Of a DNA stretch of 64,000 bases, positions 51,157-59,756 are shown in pieces. Each line of letters starts with the position of its first letter. The first letter of the stretch is position 1. Source of the stretch: JAEUJM01 sp964635055 (GTDB lineage: Bacteria; Actinomycetota; Acidimicrobiia; Acidimicrobiales; DATDAH01); assembly GCA_964635055.1 (NCBI GenBank), contig CAZWMT010000003.1:124001-188000 (forward strand), read 5' to 3'. A program made the translations under genes and the position numbers. A model generated the notes under the pieces. That model made no database searches. It had not been told where the DNA came from and worked only from the letters and a program-made list of their open reading frames with translations.

Positions 51157-54100
51157 CCTTCGTGCTGCACCGGGCCGAGCGAGCCGACGTCCTGAGCGAC
51201 GCGCTCGCCGGCCTGCTGGCGGCCCCCGTCGACGACCCGTTCGCCGGGGAAGTCGTCGCGGTGCACTCCCGCGGCGTCGAGCGGTGGCTGGCCCACCGGC
51301 TGTCGGCACGGCTCGGCACTGCCTCAGGCCATGCCGACGGGGTGTGCGCCAACCTGCAGTTCCCGTTCCCTGGGCGGTTGGTCCAGGACGCGCTGGCCAC
51401 GGCGACCGGGGTCGACGCCGCCACCGATCCGTGGCGACCCGAGCGATCGGCCTGGCCGCTGTTGGAGGTGGTCGACGCCCACCTCCACGAGGCCTGGCTC
51501 TACGTGCTGGCCGGGCACCTGGGCGGCGCGGGCAGCGTCGCCGACGCGACGTCGGGCGGCGTCGCTCCGGCCGAGCGCGACCGCCGTTTCGCCGCGGTGC
51601 GCCACCTGGCCGACCTCTTCGACCGCTACGCCGTGCACCGCCCGGACATGGTGCTCTCCTGGGCCGCCGGCGACGACCTCGACGGCGCGGGGGCACCCCT
51701 GGCGGACGACGTCCGCTGGCAGGCCGAGCTGTGGCGGCGGCTGCGGGCCCGCATCGGTGAGGACAGCCCGGCCGAACGGGCGGTCGCCGGCTGCGAGGCG
51801 CTGGCCGCAGACCCGACGCTGGTCGACCTGCCCGAGCGCCTCTTCCTGTTCGGGCTCACCCGCCTACCGGCCAGCTACCTCGACGTGCTGCGGGCCCTCG
51901 CCGCGAACCGAGACGTCCACCTGATGGCCCTGCACCCCTCACCCCACGCCTGGGGGCTCGACGACCAGGGCGCCCTGCACCACCCGTTGCTGCGGGCCTG
52001 GGGACGCGACAGCCACGAGATGGGGGTGGTGATCCGGCAGCGTCTCGCCGACACCCCGGGGGCCGAGGACCTCCACCATCCCCTGCCCGACCTCGCCGAC
52101 CCGTCGGCCGCGGCGCCGACGCTCCTCCGCCGCCTCCAGGACGCCATCCGGGCCGACGCACCGCTGCCCGATGCGGCCGATCGGGCGACCCTGGGCCCCA
52201 CCGACCGCTCGGTGCAGGTCCACGCCTGCCACGGGCGCGCCCGACAGGCAGAGGTGGTGCGCGACGCCATCACCCACCTGCTGGCCGACGATCCGACGCT
52301 CGAGCCGCGCGACGTGGTCGTCATGTGCCCGGACATCGACGAGATGGCCCCGCTGCTGCGCGCCGCCTTCGACGACGACGAGGGGCCCCGCACCATCCCG
52401 TATCGGTTGGCCGACCGGTCGTTGCGCCAGACCAACCCCGTGCTGGGCGCGGTGGCCGAGCTCATCAACCTGGTCGACGCCCGCCTCACCGCCTCGCAGG
52501 TGCTGGGCTTCGCCGCCCTGCCGCCCGTGCGCCACCGCTTCGCCTTCGCCGACCGCGACCTCGAGACGATGGCCGCGTGGGTCGGCGCCACCGGCACCCG
52601 CTGGGGTCTCGATGCCGAGCATCGCCGGCCCTACGACCTGGCCGCGGTCGACACCGGCACGTGGGACTCGGGGCTGCAGCGACTGCTGCTGGGCGTCGCC
52701 ATGTCCGAGGACGGGTTGCGTCTGGTCGACGGGGTGCTGCCGCTGGACGATGTCGACTCGGGGGAGGTCGACCTGGCCGGACGGTTCGCCGAACTGGTGG
52801 GACGGCTCGGACAGGCCACCCGATCGCTCACCGAGCCCCGGCCGCTGGCCGCCTGGGTCGCGGCCATCGACGCGGCCGCGGACCTGCTGGTCGCCACCCG
52901 GTTCGAGGACGGGTGGCAGCGCACCCAACTCGACCGGTTGCTGGCCGACGTGCAGGACGAGGCCGCCGGCGCCGGGCCCGAGCTGCGGCTGGCCGAGGTC
53001 CGCGACCTGCTGGCCGACCGCTTGCGGGGCCAGCCGAGTCGGGCCGCGTTCCGCACCGGCGACCTCACCATGTGCACCCTCGTCCCCATGCGCTCGGTCC
53101 CCCACCGGGTGATCTGCCTGGTGGGCCTCGACGACGGCGCCTTCCCCCGCGGCGGCGCCCCCGACGGCGACGACCTGCTGTTGGCCGCCCGCCGGCCGGG
53201 CGACCACGATCGACGGGCCGAGGACCGCCAGCTGCTGCTCGACGCCGTGCTGGCCGCGGGCGACGCCCTCGTCATCACCTACGACGGCCACGACCCCCGC
53301 ACCAACGAGCCCCTCCCGCCGGCGGTGCCCGTGCACGAGCTGCTCGATGTCGTCGACGCCACCGTCGCCGCCGCCGACGGGCGACCGGCGCGGCGGATGA
53401 TCACGCACCACCACCCGCTCCAGCCCTCCGACCGGCGTTGCTTCGTTCCCGGCGCCTTGGGCACCGACGGCCCGTGGGGGTTCGAGCCGCGGCTGCTGGC
53501 CGGCGCCGTCACCGCCGCCGGCGCCCGCGAGCCGGCCCGCCCCTTCCTCACCGAGCCCCTCCCCGCGGTGCACGACTCCGTCATCGCCCTCGAGGACCTC
53601 GTGGCGTTCGTGCTGCACCCCACCAGGGCCTTCCTGCGCCAGCGACTGGGGCTGTCCCTGCAGCGCTACGACGAAAGGCCGGCCGACGCCCTCGCCATCG
53701 ACCTCGACGCGCTCGAGCGGTGGGAGGTGGGCGAACGCATCCTCGAGGCGCTGCTGGACGGTGCGGACGCCGACGCGGTGTGCGCGGCCGAGTTGGCCCG
53801 GGGCCAGCTGCCACCCGGTGACATCGGCCGGCGAGCGCTCGCCTCGGCACGAGCCACGGCCGAGGCGATCGCGCTCGCGGCCAGGAGCACCGCCGACGGC
53901 CGCCGGCGATCGCTCGAGGTGGACGTCACCCTCGCCGACGACCGCCAGGTGGTGGGCACGGTCACCGACGTCGTCGGCACGACGATCCGCCCGGCCACCT
54001 TCTCGAAGCTCGGGCCCAAGCCCCGCCTGCGGGCGTGGGTGCGGCACCTCGCAGCCACGGCGTCGCACCCCGAGACGGTGCTGACGTCGGTGACCATCGG

Positions 54101-54467
54101 GGCGCACCGGGGCGGCGCGGCACGCTTCGGCCTGCCCCCCCTCGACGCCCTCACGGCACGCGACCGCCTCGCCGACCTCGTCGCCCTCCGCGACGAGGCG
54201 CTGCGCGGCCCGCTGCCGCTCTACTGCGCCACCTCGCACAGCTACATGGTCGCCACTCGCAGCGACGACGCCGACCCTGACGAGGAGGCGGGCAAGTACT
54301 GGACGAGCGCCTACGACTGGCCCAAGGAGGACCTCGACGTCGAGCACGTGCTCGTCCACGGCGGACCGCGGGACATCAAGGAGGTCCTGGGCGACCCCCG
54401 CTTCGCCGAGCTGGCCCACCGCCTGTGGGACCCGATCCTCGACGAGGCCCGCCGGTGGTCCGCGTGA
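51153..54467 (+). CDS. recC: RecBCD exonuclease V subunit gamma (RecC)
   Basis: 1104 residues. LHRAERADVLSDALAGLLAAPVDDPFAGEVVAVHSRGVERWLAHRLS is the RecC N-terminus; FLFGLTRLPASYLDVLRALAANRDVHLMALHPSP and LVPMRSVPHRVICLVGLDDGAFPR are conserved blocks of the inactive helicase and nuclease-like domains. RecC recognises Chi in the RecBCD double-strand break repair machine. GTG start; the stop overlaps the recB GTG. Three subunits are in order C-B-D as in many actinobacteria. Confidence 0.92.
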   Translation: MTFVLHRAERADVLSDALAGLLAAPVDDPFAGEVVAVHSRGVERWLAHRLSARLGTASGHADGVCANLQFPFPGRLVQDALATATGVDAATDPWRPERSAWPLLEVVDAHLHEAWLYVLAGHLGGAGSVADATSGGVAPAERDRRFAAVRHLADLFDRYAVHRPDMVLSWAAGDDLDGAGAPLADDVRWQAELWRRLRARIGEDSPAERAVAGCEALAADPTLVDLPERLFLFGLTRLPASYLDVLRALAANRDVHLMALHPSPHAWGLDDQGALHHPLLRAWGRDSHEMGVVIRQRLADTPGAEDLHHPLPDLADPSAAAPTLLRRLQDAIRADAPLPDAADRATLGPTDRSVQVHACHGRARQAEVVRDAITHLLADDPTLEPRDVVVMCPDIDEMAPLLRAAFDDDEGPRTIPYRLADRSLRQTNPVLGAVAELINLVDARLTASQVLGFAALPPVRHRFAFADRDLETMAAWVGATGTRWGLDAEHRRPYDLAAVDTGTWDSGLQRLLLGVAMSEDGLRLVDGVLPLDDVDSGEVDLAGRFAELVGRLGQATRSLTEPRPLAAWVAAIDAAADLLVATRFEDGWQRTQLDRLLADVQDEAAGAGPELRLAEVRDLLADRLRGQPSRAAFRTGDLTMCTLVPMRSVPHRVICLVGLDDGAFPRGGAPDGDDLLLAARRPGDHDRRAEDRQLLLDAVLAAGDALVITYDGHDPRTNEPLPPAVPVHELLDVVDATVAAADGRPARRMITHHHPLQPSDRRCFVPGALGTDGPWGFEPRLLAGAVTAAGAREPARPFLTEPLPAVHDSVIALEDLVAFVLHPTRAFLRQRLGLSLQRYDERPADALAIDLDALERWEVGERILEALLDGADADAVCAAELARGQLPPGDIGRRALASARATAEAIALAARSTADGRRRSLEVDVTLADDRQVVGTVTDVVGTTIRPATFSKLGPKPRLRAWVRHLAATASHPETVLTSVTIGAHRGGAARFGLPPLDALTARDRLADLVALRDEALRGPLPLYCATSHSYMVATRSDDADPDEEAGKYWTSAYDWPKEDLDVEHVLVHGGPRDIKEVLGDPRFAELAHRLWDPILDEARRWSA

Positions 54468-57400
54468 GCGAGACCAGCGACGAGACCAGCGTCGAGGCGG
54501 CGCCCCACGCGATCGACGAGTTCGACCCGACCACGCCCGTGGCCGAGGGCATCACGGTGCTCGAGGCCAGCGCCGGCACGGGCAAGACCCACGCAGTGGC
54601 CTCCCTGGTGGTGGCCGAGATCGCCCGGGGCCGTCCACTGGACGAGCTGTTGGTGGTCACCTTCACGCGCAAGGCCACCGGCACGCTGCGAGAGCGGGTC
54701 TGGTTGCGCCTCAACCGGACGGCCCGCGGTCTCGCCCCGGGGGCGGGCGACCCGGTCGACGAGCACGGCACGGTCGACGGGCTGTTGGTGCACCTCCGCC
54801 AGGGCGACGCCACCCAGGTGGCCGAGCGGCGAGCCAACCTCGAGCGGGCCCTGTCGGACTTCGACGCCGCCACCATCGCCACCACCCACGGGTTCTGCCA
54901 GCAGGTGCTGGCCGGCCTGGGGGTGGCCGGCGACGCCGAGCGCGACCTCGAGCTCGTGGAGGACGTGCGAGACCTGGTGACCGACGCGGTGGACGACCTG
55001 TTCGTGCGCCGCTTCCACCAGGGCGACGACGTGCTGTTCGACCGCGCCACCGCGATGGCCATCGCCCGCACCGTGGTCGACAAGCCCGACTGCGCCATCG
55101 CGCCGGTGGATGACAACAAGGTCGACCGTCAGCGCCGGGCGTTCGCCATCGCCGTGCGCAAGCGCATCGTCGAGCAGAAGCGGAGCGGTCGCCTCATCAC
55201 CTACGACGACCTGCTGGCCCGCCTCGACAACAGCATCGCCGACGGAGAACGGGGAGACATCGTCGCCGAGCGGCTGCGGCGGCGCTTCTCGATGGCGGTG
55301 GTGGACGAGTTCCAGGACACCGACTCGGTGCAGTGGCGCATCCTGCGCAAGGCCTTCGGCGGCGCCCCGAACCGGTTGGTGCTGGTGGGCGACCCCAAGC
55401 AGGCCATCTACGCCTTCCGCGGCGGCGACGTGTTCGCCTACCTCGCTGCCACCGACGAGGCCGACCAGCGCTGCGGCCTCACCGTCAGCTGGCGCGCCGA
55501 CCAGGCCCTGCTCGACGCGCTCGACGCGTTGTTCGAGGGCGCACGGTTCGGGGCGCCCACCATCCGCCATCGCCAGGTCCGTGCCCGTCCCGGCGCGGTG
55601 CCCGACCGCCTGCAGGGGCCGTCGGTCGGAGCGCCCCTCACCGTCCGCATCGCCCGGCGGGACTCGGATGCGTTCGCCCTGACGCCCTACGGCTGGGCGG
55701 CCAAGGCATCGGTGCGACGCTTCATCGCCGACGACCTGGCGGCCGAGGCGCTGCGCATCCTCACCGCGGGCTCGACCATCGACGACGAACCGGTCGGGCC
55801 TGGCCACCTCGCGGTGTTGACCCGCACCAACCGCCAGGCCGACGCCGCCCGCGACGCCCTGCACGCGGTGGGCATCCCCGCGGTCGTCCACGGCGGGGCC
55901 AGCGTCCTCACCACCGATGCCGCCCGTGATTGGCTCGACCTCCTCCAGGCGCTCGAGCAACCTGCTCGCGAGACCGGGGTGCACACCGTGGCCATCGGCC
56001 CGTTCATCGGATGGGACGCGGCCCGGCTGGCCACCGCCACCGACGCCGAGTGGGAGCGGATCGACGGCTTCCTGCACGAGTGGGCGGTGGCGCTGCGCTC
56101 CCACGCCGTGGCCGGCCTGCTGCGGCGCATCGAGGCCGACACCGGGCTCACCGCCCGCCTGCTGGCCACCATCGGCGGCGAGCGCCAGGTGAGCGACCTG
56201 CGCCACATCGCCGAGCTCCTGCACGGCTGGCAGTCGGCCCACCAGGGCTCGATCGCGGCGCTGTCGGGCTGGTTGGCCGAGCAGCTCGCCGGAGTGGACG
56301 ACACCGGCGCCGACACCGCCCGGCGCCGCCTCGAGTCCGATGCCAGCGCCGTCGCCGTCCACACGGTCCACGGGGCCAAGGGCCTCGAGTTCCCCATCGT
56401 CCTGCTGCCGTCGCTGTGGGACTGCCCCCCGAGGGACAAGGCCGACCTGCCCGTGTTCCACGACGAGAACGGCGATCGCGCCATCGGGGTCGGTGCCCGG
56501 GGCGAGGTGCACGGGTGGCAGGCGGCCAAGGCCGCCGAGGAGCGCGACCAGGAGGACCTGCGCCTCCTCTACGTGGCCCTCACCCGGGCCCGCCACCGGG
56601 TGGTGGCATGGTGGGCCACGCCGAACGACGCCGGCCAGTCGGCCCTTGCCCGCATGCTGCTCGGCAAGGACGAGGCAACCGGTGACGTCGACCGCGAGAT
56701 CCGGCCGGCGCCCGACGAGGACACCATCGCCGCCGCCCTCGACGAGCGGGGCATCACCCGGCAGGACGCCACCGGCCGCACCGACGAGCGTTACTCGCCC
56801 CCGCGGGACCACACCGACGTGCTCGCGGTGCGGACGTTCGACCGTCGGTTCGACGACCACTGGGTGCGCACCTCGTACAGCGGGTTGACCCGGGCCGCCC
56901 ACGACTCGGGCCCCAGCGTCAGCCTCGACATCGTCGAGGTGGGCGAGACGTCCAAGGTGGACGAGCCCGAGGTGGCCGCCCCGGCGGCACCGACCGAGGG
57001 CGAGCTGGCGGTGCCGCTCCCCCTCGTCGACGTTCCCGGTGGCGCCCGGGTCGGCACCCTGGCCCACGAGTTGCTCGAGCACGCGGACTTCACCGCGCCC
57101 GACCTGGTGGCCGAGCTGACCGGGGCGGCCGACACGGCCGGCGCTGCACGGGTCGTCGGCGGCCAGGTCGACGCGCTCGTCGCCGGCCTCGCGGCGGCGC
57201 TGGAGACGCCGCTGGGACCGCACTGGGGCGACGCCCGCCTCCGCGACCTGGGTCACGCCGATCGGCTCGACGAGCTGACCTTCGACCTGCCGCTCGCCGG
57301 CGGCGACCGACCACGCCCCGAGCTGGTGACCATGGACGCGATCGGCGATGTGTTCGCGGCACTCCCGCCGGAGGACCCGCTGGCGGGCTACCACGAGCGG

Positions 57401-57823
57401 CTGCGCGACCCCTTGCTGGCCAACGGCGTCCGGGGCTTCCTCAGCGGCAGCATCGACCTCGTCGCCCGCCTCGGCGACCGTCATGTGGTCATCGACTACA
57501 AGACCAACCACCTCGCCCCCCTCGGCGAGACGCCCACCACGTGGCACTACCGGCCCGAGGCCCTGGTCGAGGCCATGGCCGACGCGCACTACCCCCTGCA
57601 GGCCGCGCTCTACGCCGTGGCCCTGCACCGGTTCCTGCGCTGGCGCCTCGCCGACTACGACCCCACCCGCCACCTCGGCGGCGTGGCCTACCTGTTCGTA
57701 CGAGGCATGACCGGCCCCGACGTGCCGCGCGTCGACGGCCACCCCTGCGGGGTGTTCGCCTGGCAACCGCCGGCGACCTTCGTCACCGCGCTCTCGGACC
57801 TGCTCGACCGGGGGGCGCCGTGA
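54464..57823 (+). CDS. recB: RecBCD exonuclease V subunit beta (RecB)
   Basis: 1119 residues from the GTG overlapping the recC stop (GTGA). UvrD-type helicase: Walker A ASAGTGKT at 35-42, VVDEFQDTD, LVLVGDPKQAIYAFRGGD and VHTVHGAKGLEFPIVLLP. The C-terminal nuclease is intact: DLVAR.GDRHVVIDYKTN with Asp1011 and Lys1013, the DYK motif of RecB nucleases. Provides the 3'-5' motor and the nuclease of the complex. Complete, no frame damage. Confidence 0.94.
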   Translation: MSETSDETSVEAAPHAIDEFDPTTPVAEGITVLEASAGTGKTHAVASLVVAEIARGRPLDELLVVTFTRKATGTLRERVWLRLNRTARGLAPGAGDPVDEHGTVDGLLVHLRQGDATQVAERRANLERALSDFDAATIATTHGFCQQVLAGLGVAGDAERDLELVEDVRDLVTDAVDDLFVRRFHQGDDVLFDRATAMAIARTVVDKPDCAIAPVDDNKVDRQRRAFAIAVRKRIVEQKRSGRLITYDDLLARLDNSIADGERGDIVAERLRRRFSMAVVDEFQDTDSVQWRILRKAFGGAPNRLVLVGDPKQAIYAFRGGDVFAYLAATDEADQRCGLTVSWRADQALLDALDALFEGARFGAPTIRHRQVRARPGAVPDRLQGPSVGAPLTVRIARRDSDAFALTPYGWAAKASVRRFIADDLAAEALRILTAGSTIDDEPVGPGHLAVLTRTNRQADAARDALHAVGIPAVVHGGASVLTTDAARDWLDLLQALEQPARETGVHTVAIGPFIGWDAARLATATDAEWERIDGFLHEWAVALRSHAVAGLLRRIEADTGLTARLLATIGGERQVSDLRHIAELLHGWQSAHQGSIAALSGWLAEQLAGVDDTGADTARRRLESDASAVAVHTVHGAKGLEFPIVLLPSLWDCPPRDKADLPVFHDENGDRAIGVGARGEVHGWQAAKAAEERDQEDLRLLYVALTRARHRVVAWWATPNDAGQSALARMLLGKDEATGDVDREIRPAPDEDTIAAALDERGITRQDATGRTDERYSPPRDHTDVLAVRTFDRRFDDHWVRTSYSGLTRAAHDSGPSVSLDIVEVGETSKVDEPEVAAPAAPTEGELAVPLPLVDVPGGARVGTLAHELLEHADFTAPDLVAELTGAADTAGAARVVGGQVDALVAGLAAALETPLGPHWGDARLRDLGHADRLDELTFDLPLAGGDRPRPELVTMDAIGDVFAALPPEDPLAGYHERLRDPLLANGVRGFLSGSIDLVARLGDRHVVIDYKTNHLAPLGETPTTWHYRPEALVEAMADAHYPLQAALYAVALHRFLRWRLADYDPTRHLGGVAYLFVRGMTGPDVPRVDGHPCGVFAWQPPATFVTALSDLLDRGAP

Positions 57824-59709
57824 CCGCCGTCGAGGTGACCGACGGGTTCGACGGCCGACGGGCGACCGTGGGCGACGGTCTGCTGCGATCGCTGTCGGAC
57901 GCCACCGTGCTCGCCGCGGCCGACGTTCGCACCGCGCTGGCCCTCGGCCGCTTTGCCCCGGGCACCACCGAGCCGGTCCACGTCGGTGCGGCGCTGGCGG
58001 TGCGGGCGGTGCGCCTGGGCCACGTGTACGTCGACCTGGCCACGGCCGACACCACCGTGGCGCCCGACGACGAGGAGATCGAGGTCGACCTGTCGGCCCT
58101 GCCGTGGCCCGACCCCGCAACGTGGCCGGGGGCGGTCGCCGACAGCCCGCTCACCTCCGTCGGCGACGACGGCCCCACCGACCGGCCCCTGCGCCTCATC
58201 GGGTCGCACCTGTACCTCGACCGCTACTGGCGCCACGAGCGGGCCATCGTGGCCGACCTGTCGGCCCGGGCCGGCGGCCAACCCCCGTCGATCGACACCG
58301 ATGCCCTGGCAGCCGGCCTCGATCGCCTGTTCCCTCCGAACCCCGACTCCCCCGTTCTGGCTCCCGATTCGACTGCTAGAGCGGTCGAATCGGGAGCCAG
58401 AACCAAGGACCTGCAGCGGGTGGCGGCGGCGACGGCGGTCGAGCGCCGCTTCTCGGTGGTGGCCGGCGGTCCGGGCACCGGCAAGACCACCACCGTCGCC
58501 CGCATCCTGGCCCTGCTGCACGAGCAGGCCGCGGCCCTCGGCCAGCCACCGCCGCGGGTGGCCCTCGCCGCACCCACCGGCAAGGCCGCCGCCCGTCTGA
58601 GCGAGGCGGTGCACGCCGAGGCGGCCGTGCTCGACACCAGCGAGACGGTGCGGGCCGCCCTGGTGGCCACGCCCGCGTCGACCCTGCACCGCCTGCTCGG
58701 GTGGCGTCCGGGCAGCCGCAGCCGCTTCCGCCACGACGCCGCCAATCAGCTCCCCCACAACGTGGTGATCGTGGACGAGAGCTCGATGGTGGGGCTGTCG
58801 ATGATGGCCCGGCTGCTCGACGCCGTCCGCCCGAACGCCCGGCTGGTGCTGGTGGGCGACCCCCGACAGCTGGCCTCGGTGGAGGCGGGTGCCGTCCTGG
58901 GCGACATCGTCAGCTCGGCGATGCCCGGCATCACCGTGCTGCGGCGGGTCCACCGCTACGGCGGCGGCATCGCACGGGTGGCCGCGGCCATCGAGGCGGG
59001 CGACGGCGACCAGGTCGTCGAGGCCCTCCGGTCGTCCCCCGACGACGTCGAGTGGCTCGAGCTCGACCCCACCGCCGATCCCACCCGCTCGCCCGAGCTG
59101 GTGGGCGTGCGCTCGGCGGTCGTCGCCACGGCCCGCCGCGTCGTCGCCGCGGCCCAGGCCGGCGACGGGCCGGCCGCACTCCACGCGCTCGGATCGGTCC
59201 AGGTGCTGTGCGCCCACCGCCGGGGGCCGGCCGGCGCCGCGCTCTGGCGAGCCGAGATCGAGCGCTGGCTGCGCTCGGCCATCCCGGGCTACGGCGCGTC
59301 GGCCTGGTACCCGGGACGACCGCTCATCGTCACCGAGAACGACTACGGCCTGGGTGTCTTCAACGGCGACACCGGCGTGGTGGTCGCCGAGGTGGTCGAC
59401 GGCGCGGAACGCCTCCGGGCGGTGTTCGAGCGGCGGGGCGAGCTGCTGTCGGTGCGACCCACCCGCCTGGCCTCGGTCGAGTCGCTCTACGCCATCACCA
59501 TCCACAAGGCCCAGGGCTCGCAGTTCGGCCAGGTCATCGTCTGCCTGCCCCAGCCCACCTCGCCCGTCCTCACCCGCGAGCTGCTCTACACCGCGGTGAC
59601 GCGGGCGCAGGAGCAGCTCACCGTGGTCGGCACGGAGGCCGCGGTGCGTGCCGCGGTCGCACGTCCCGTGGCCCGCGCCTCGGGTCTGACAGAGGCGCTC
59701 AGCACCTGA
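57820..59709 (+). CDS. recD: RecBCD exonuclease V subunit alpha (RecD) with in-frame palindromic insert
   Basis: 629 residues, GTG overlapping the recB stop (GTGA). SF1B helicase: Walker A GGPGTGKT at 216-223, VIVDESSMVGLSMMARLLDAV, LVLVGDPRQLASVEAG and TIHKAQGSQFGQVIVCLP. Residues 179-195 (VLAPDSTARAVESGART) are encoded by a 50-bp palindromic element also found intergenically at 14710. The insert falls in the loop before the helicase core, where length is variable, so the protein is probably functional. It would be the 5'-3' motor of RecBCD. Confidence 0.93.
   Translation: MTAVEVTDGFDGRRATVGDGLLRSLSDATVLAAADVRTALALGRFAPGTTEPVHVGAALAVRAVRLGHVYVDLATADTTVAPDDEEIEVDLSALPWPDPATWPGAVADSPLTSVGDDGPTDRPLRLIGSHLYLDRYWRHERAIVADLSARAGGQPPSIDTDALAAGLDRLFPPNPDSPVLAPDSTARAVESGARTKDLQRVAAATAVERRFSVVAGGPGTGKTTTVARILALLHEQAAALGQPPPRVALAAPTGKAAARLSEAVHAEAAVLDTSETVRAALVATPASTLHRLLGWRPGSRSRFRHDAANQLPHNVVIVDESSMVGLSMMARLLDAVRPNARLVLVGDPRQLASVEAGAVLGDIVSSAMPGITVLRRVHRYGGGIARVAAAIEAGDGDQVVEALRSSPDDVEWLELDPTADPTRSPELVGVRSAVVATARRVVAAAQAGDGPAALHALGSVQVLCAHRRGPAGAALWRAEIERWLRSAIPGYGASAWYPGRPLIVTENDYGLGVFNGDTGVVVAEVVDGAERLRAVFERRGELLSVRPTRLASVESLYAITIHKAQGSQFGQVIVCLPQPTSPVLTRELLYTAVTRAQEQLTVVGTEAAVRAAVARPVARASGLTEALST
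58354..58403. repeat. 50-bp palindromic element inside recD (dispersed repeat, copy 2)
   Basis: Differs from the 14710-14759 copy at two positions near the centre (C to T and T to G), so the arms mismatch at two pairs. It begins exactly on a codon boundary (codon 179) and leaves recD open. The first copy would also be open in this frame. Confidence 0.95.
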
Positions 59710-59756
59710 CGAACCCTCTCGTGGCATGTCCCGCTGTCGGTGGGGACGGGGCTACC

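Noticed and set aside
54311..58120. A very long open frame on the minus strand opposite recB/recD
   Set aside because: It is the complement of recC-recB-recD, whose helicase and nuclease motifs are in the right frames; high GC leaves antisense frames open.
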